From positions 1 to 5,989 of the forward strand of contig JARYMO010000100.1 in NCBI GenBank assembly GCA_029907055.1: a DNA stretch of 5,989 nucleotides, read 5' to 3'. Each line of letters opens with the position of its first letter. Within the stretch, counting starts at the first letter, position 1. The position numbers and the translations under genes were made by a program. Below the pieces are notes generated by a model, which saw only the letters and a program-made list of their open reading frames with translations, ran no database searches and had not been told where the DNA came from. Positions 5,320 through 5,989 of this stretch are shown in pieces. The DNA comes from Syntrophomonadaceae bacterium. Lineage in GTDB: Bacteria; Bacillota; Syntrophomonadia; Syntrophomonadales; Syntrophothermaceae.

Positions 5320-5989
5320 CGGCGCTCTTCGACACCGATTCCTACATCGTCAACGTTGGTCCCCAGCACCCTAGCACGCACGGCGGCCTGCACGTGGAGG
5401 CGGTGATGCAGGGGGAGGTGGTGGTGGACGCTCGCGTACACCTTGGCTATGTCCACCGCTCGGTGGAGAAGATCGCCGAGAGCCGCACCTTTACCCAGTT
5501 CATCCCCTACGCTTCCCGCTTGGACTACCTGGCCTCGCACCTGCCCACGCTGGGCTACGTGCAGGCGGTGGAGAAGCTGCTGGGGGTTGAGGTGCCGGAG
5601 CGGGCGGAGTACCTGCGCGTCATCCTGGCCGAGCTGTCCCGCATCGCCTCCCACATGCTCTTCATTGGCAGCCTGGCCATTGACCTGGGCGCCACTACCG
5701 GCCTGGTCTACTGCCTGCGGGACAGGGAGCGCATCATGGACCTGTTCGAAATGAGCAGCGGACAGCGCCTGGTGGCTTCTTACATGCGGGTGGGAGGGGT
5801 AAGCGCTGACCTTCCCGATGCCTTTTTCCCGGCCCTGGAGAGTTTCCTGGCCGATGTGCCGGGCATGATCGAGGAGTACCAGGGCCTGCTCGCCGGTAAC
5901 GAGATCCTGCAGGCCCGCTGCCGCGGGGTGGGCGTGCTCACGGCGGAGGACGCCATTGCCTTCGGGGTCACCGGGCCCAACCTGCGCGC
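5316..5989 (+). CDS. nuoD: NADH-quinone oxidoreductase subunit D, N-terminal part
   Basis: The frame is open from ATG 5316 to the window edge (224 full codons, about half to two thirds of the family length), so the gene is cut by the window, not broken. It is the 49-kDa subunit that, with NuoB, forms the quinone pocket. Visible signatures are NVGPQHPSTHGG (13-24), GYVHRSVEKIAESRTFTQ (44-61), IPYASRLDYLA (63-73), VEKLLGVEVPERAEYLRVILAELSRIASH, DLFEMSSGQRL and GVGVLTAEDAIAFGVTGPNLR at the edge. H22 and Y71 align with the histidine and tyrosine that contact the quinone headgroup in Thermus Nqo4 (H38, Y87). It overlaps nuoC by four bases, with AAGGTGA seven bases before the ATG. Gene order A-B-C-D implies that more nuo genes follow beyond the edge; whether NuoEFG are present cannot be seen. 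Confidence 0.95.
   Translation, partial: MTALFDTDSYIVNVGPQHPSTHGGLHVEAVMQGEVVVDARVHLGYVHRSVEKIAESRTFTQFIPYASRLDYLASHLPTLGYVQAVEKLLGVEVPERAEYLRVILAELSRIASHMLFIGSLAIDLGATTGLVYCLRDRERIMDLFEMSSGQRLVASYMRVGGVSADLPDAFFPALESFLADVPGMIEEYQGLLAGNEILQARCRGVGVLTAEDAIAFGVTGPNLR

Noticed and set aside
1..5989. CRISPR array, insertion sequence, tRNA or phage genes
   Set aside because: No regularly spaced repeats, terminal inverted repeats with a transposase, tRNA-like cloverleaf or phage protein was seen on either strand.

Overview
The window is GC-rich DNA (clearly above 60% by eye) with strong AGGAGG-type ribosome binding sites, several GTG starts and tight gene packing. The GerMN plus Gmad2 lipoprotein points to a GC-rich, spore-forming Bacillota (Firmicutes), possibly of the Symbiobacterium or deep clostridial type. 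That placement is inference; no rRNA or other phylogenetic marker is present.

Left part, plus strand (1-691): the C-terminal end of a thiolase-like acyltransferase lacking the usual second catalytic cysteine, followed closely by a DUF35 zinc-ribbon/OB-fold protein. This is a familiar two-gene acyl-CoA module. It ends in a convergent intergenic stretch (692-841) holding a perfect 13-bp GC hairpin and a second, weaker hairpin.

Middle part, minus strand (3569 down to 842): a probable three-gene operon read right to left. It encodes an exported SGNH/GDSL-family hydrolase, a GerMN-Gmad2 lipoprotein and a soluble metallo-beta-lactamase-fold hydrolase. A perfect TATAAT element lies about 57 bases upstream of the first start codon. 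The first two products act outside the membrane and fit a sporulation, germination or cell-envelope role; the third may be a metabolic or detoxifying hydrolase.

Right part, plus strand (3993 to the end): the start of a respiratory complex I operon, nuoA-nuoB-nuoC-nuoD. Its junctions are tight: nuoA/nuoB overlap by 10 bases, nuoB/nuoC are separated by 20 bases, and nuoC/nuoD overlap as ATGA. nuoD runs off the window. NuoB carries an extra cysteine beside the tandem cluster-N2 pair.

Between the divergent SGNH and nuo operons lies a gene-free region of about 360 bases (3632-3992), visibly richer in A+T over its middle. It holds two candidate sigma-A-type promoters facing nuo, two short perfect palindromes and a pair of mutually exclusive hairpins directly before the nuoA ribosome binding site. 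I see no mobile element, CRISPR array, tRNA or rRNA, and no clear evidence of a wholly new system. The most worthwhile leads are the NuoB cysteine motif, the nuo leader structure and the atypical catalytic block of the SGNH protein.
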